DNA from: Bacteroidales bacterium
GTDB lineage: Bacteria > Bacteroidota > Bacteroidia > Bacteroidales > JAFGXI01
Assembly: GCA_030627705.1 (NCBI GenBank)
Contig: DAOVTE010000005.1
Span: 1 to 35,623, forward strand
DNA length: 35,623 nt
Direction of reading: 5' to 3'
This document shows positions 34,884-35,623 of this stretch, one piece after another. Each line of letters begins with the position of its first letter. Positions within the stretch are counted from its first letter, which is position 1. The notes below the pieces were generated by a model. That model ran no database searches. It was not told where the DNA came from and was given only the letters and a program-made list of their open reading frames with translations. Position numbers and translations under genes: made by a program.

Positions 34884-35623
34884 ATGAAAACTATAACAAT
34901 AATTATATCAATATTATTACTATCAAATATTGCATTCTCGCAAAAACAATATGTAAATAGAAATTACAAATCTGGCGAAAAACAGTGCGAAGGCAATTTA
35001 GAAGGTGGAGCCGAAGAGGGTAGATGGAAATACTACAATAAAAAAGGAACTCTTATTCAAGAAACAGATTATCGTAGAGGAATGATAAATGGCAAATTAA
35101 TTTACTATTTCGAAAACGGCAATAAGAAAAACGAAGGAACATTTTTCTTAAATCAGCAACACGGATTATACACAGAATGGTATTCAAATCAGGTTATTAA
35201 AGAAATCGGAATTTATTCGTATGGAGAAAAAGATAGTATTTGGAATAATTATTTTGATGATAACAGTGTTAGTAAGGTTATAGATTTCTCTAATAAAGAT
35301 GAGAAAATTATTGAATACTTCGGTGTTGCAGGGTCTCAGGATGTAAAAAATGGTAATGGTTATATCAAAATAAATTATGAATCTGGCGAGATTAAGGAAG
35401 AAGGACCAATAAAAAATGGTAAGGAATTTGGGAAATGGAAACTATATTACGAAAATAATAAATTGCTTTCTATAGGAAATTTTGAAAATGGAGAAAGAGT
35501 AGGGAATTGGACATCGTGGTACAAAGATGGAAAAAAACAAAGTGAACTAAATTATACAAATGGAGATAATACAATTTGGTTTAGGAACGAACAAAAACAG
35601 ATGACAGGGAAGTTATCTGAAGG
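34884..35623 (+). CDS. MORN-repeat secreted protein (YwqK-like), truncated by the window end
   Basis: MKTITIIISILLLSNIAFSQ signal peptide; repeats such as YFENGNKKNEGTFFLNQQHGLYTEWYSNQVIKEIGIYSYGEKDSIWNNY and NFENGERVGNWTSWYKDGKKQSELNYTNGD. Absent from the ORF track because no stop is reached. Confidence 0.88.
   Translation, partial: MKTITIIISILLLSNIAFSQKQYVNRNYKSGEKQCEGNLEGGAEEGRWKYYNKKGTLIQETDYRRGMINGKLIYYFENGNKKNEGTFFLNQQHGLYTEWYSNQVIKEIGIYSYGEKDSIWNNYFDDNSVSKVIDFSNKDEKIIEYFGVAGSQDVKNGNGYIKINYESGEIKEEGPIKNGKEFGKWKLYYENNKLLSIGNFENGERVGNWTSWYKDGKKQSELNYTNGDNTIWFRNEQKQMTGKLSE

Overview
AT-rich chromosomal segment from a member of the Bacteroidota. This is inferred from the LpxC-FabZ fusion, the LpxD/LpxC-FabZ/LpxA cluster, TAnnTTTG-type -7 promoter boxes and the lack of Shine-Dalgarno sequences. 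Most of the window is core genome: rpsA, nrnA, bcp, recA, an S9 peptidase, miaB, a POT transporter, the lpx cluster, panD, an exopolysaccharide export/BY-kinase operon, a transketolase C-terminal subunit, a PurF-like amidotransferase, and a MORN-repeat protein cut off by the window end. I see no rRNA, tRNA, CRISPR array or transposase. The less ordinary parts are: (1) a DUF4143-type AAA ATPase gene between two direct ~200-265 bp copies of a hairpin-bearing repeat, with a 32-bp tandem repeat in its promoter region; (2) a sigma / putative anti-sigma / 'KYGD'-repeat protein operon whose promoter lies inside a perfect 10-bp inverted repeat; (3) a MauE/DoxX-thioredoxin fusion next to a cysteine-containing small lipoprotein, with a terminator that runs into a leaderless-type promoter; (4) an HD-domain gene whose conserved N-terminus extends upstream of every ATG/GTG/TTG, suggesting an ATT start; (5) a bcp promoter with a long dyad and a 7-codon leader ORF; (6) a BY-kinase with a hexanucleotide-encoded (YG)n tail coupled by TAATG to an orphan transketolase half. 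All calls come from reading the sequence; no database search was run.
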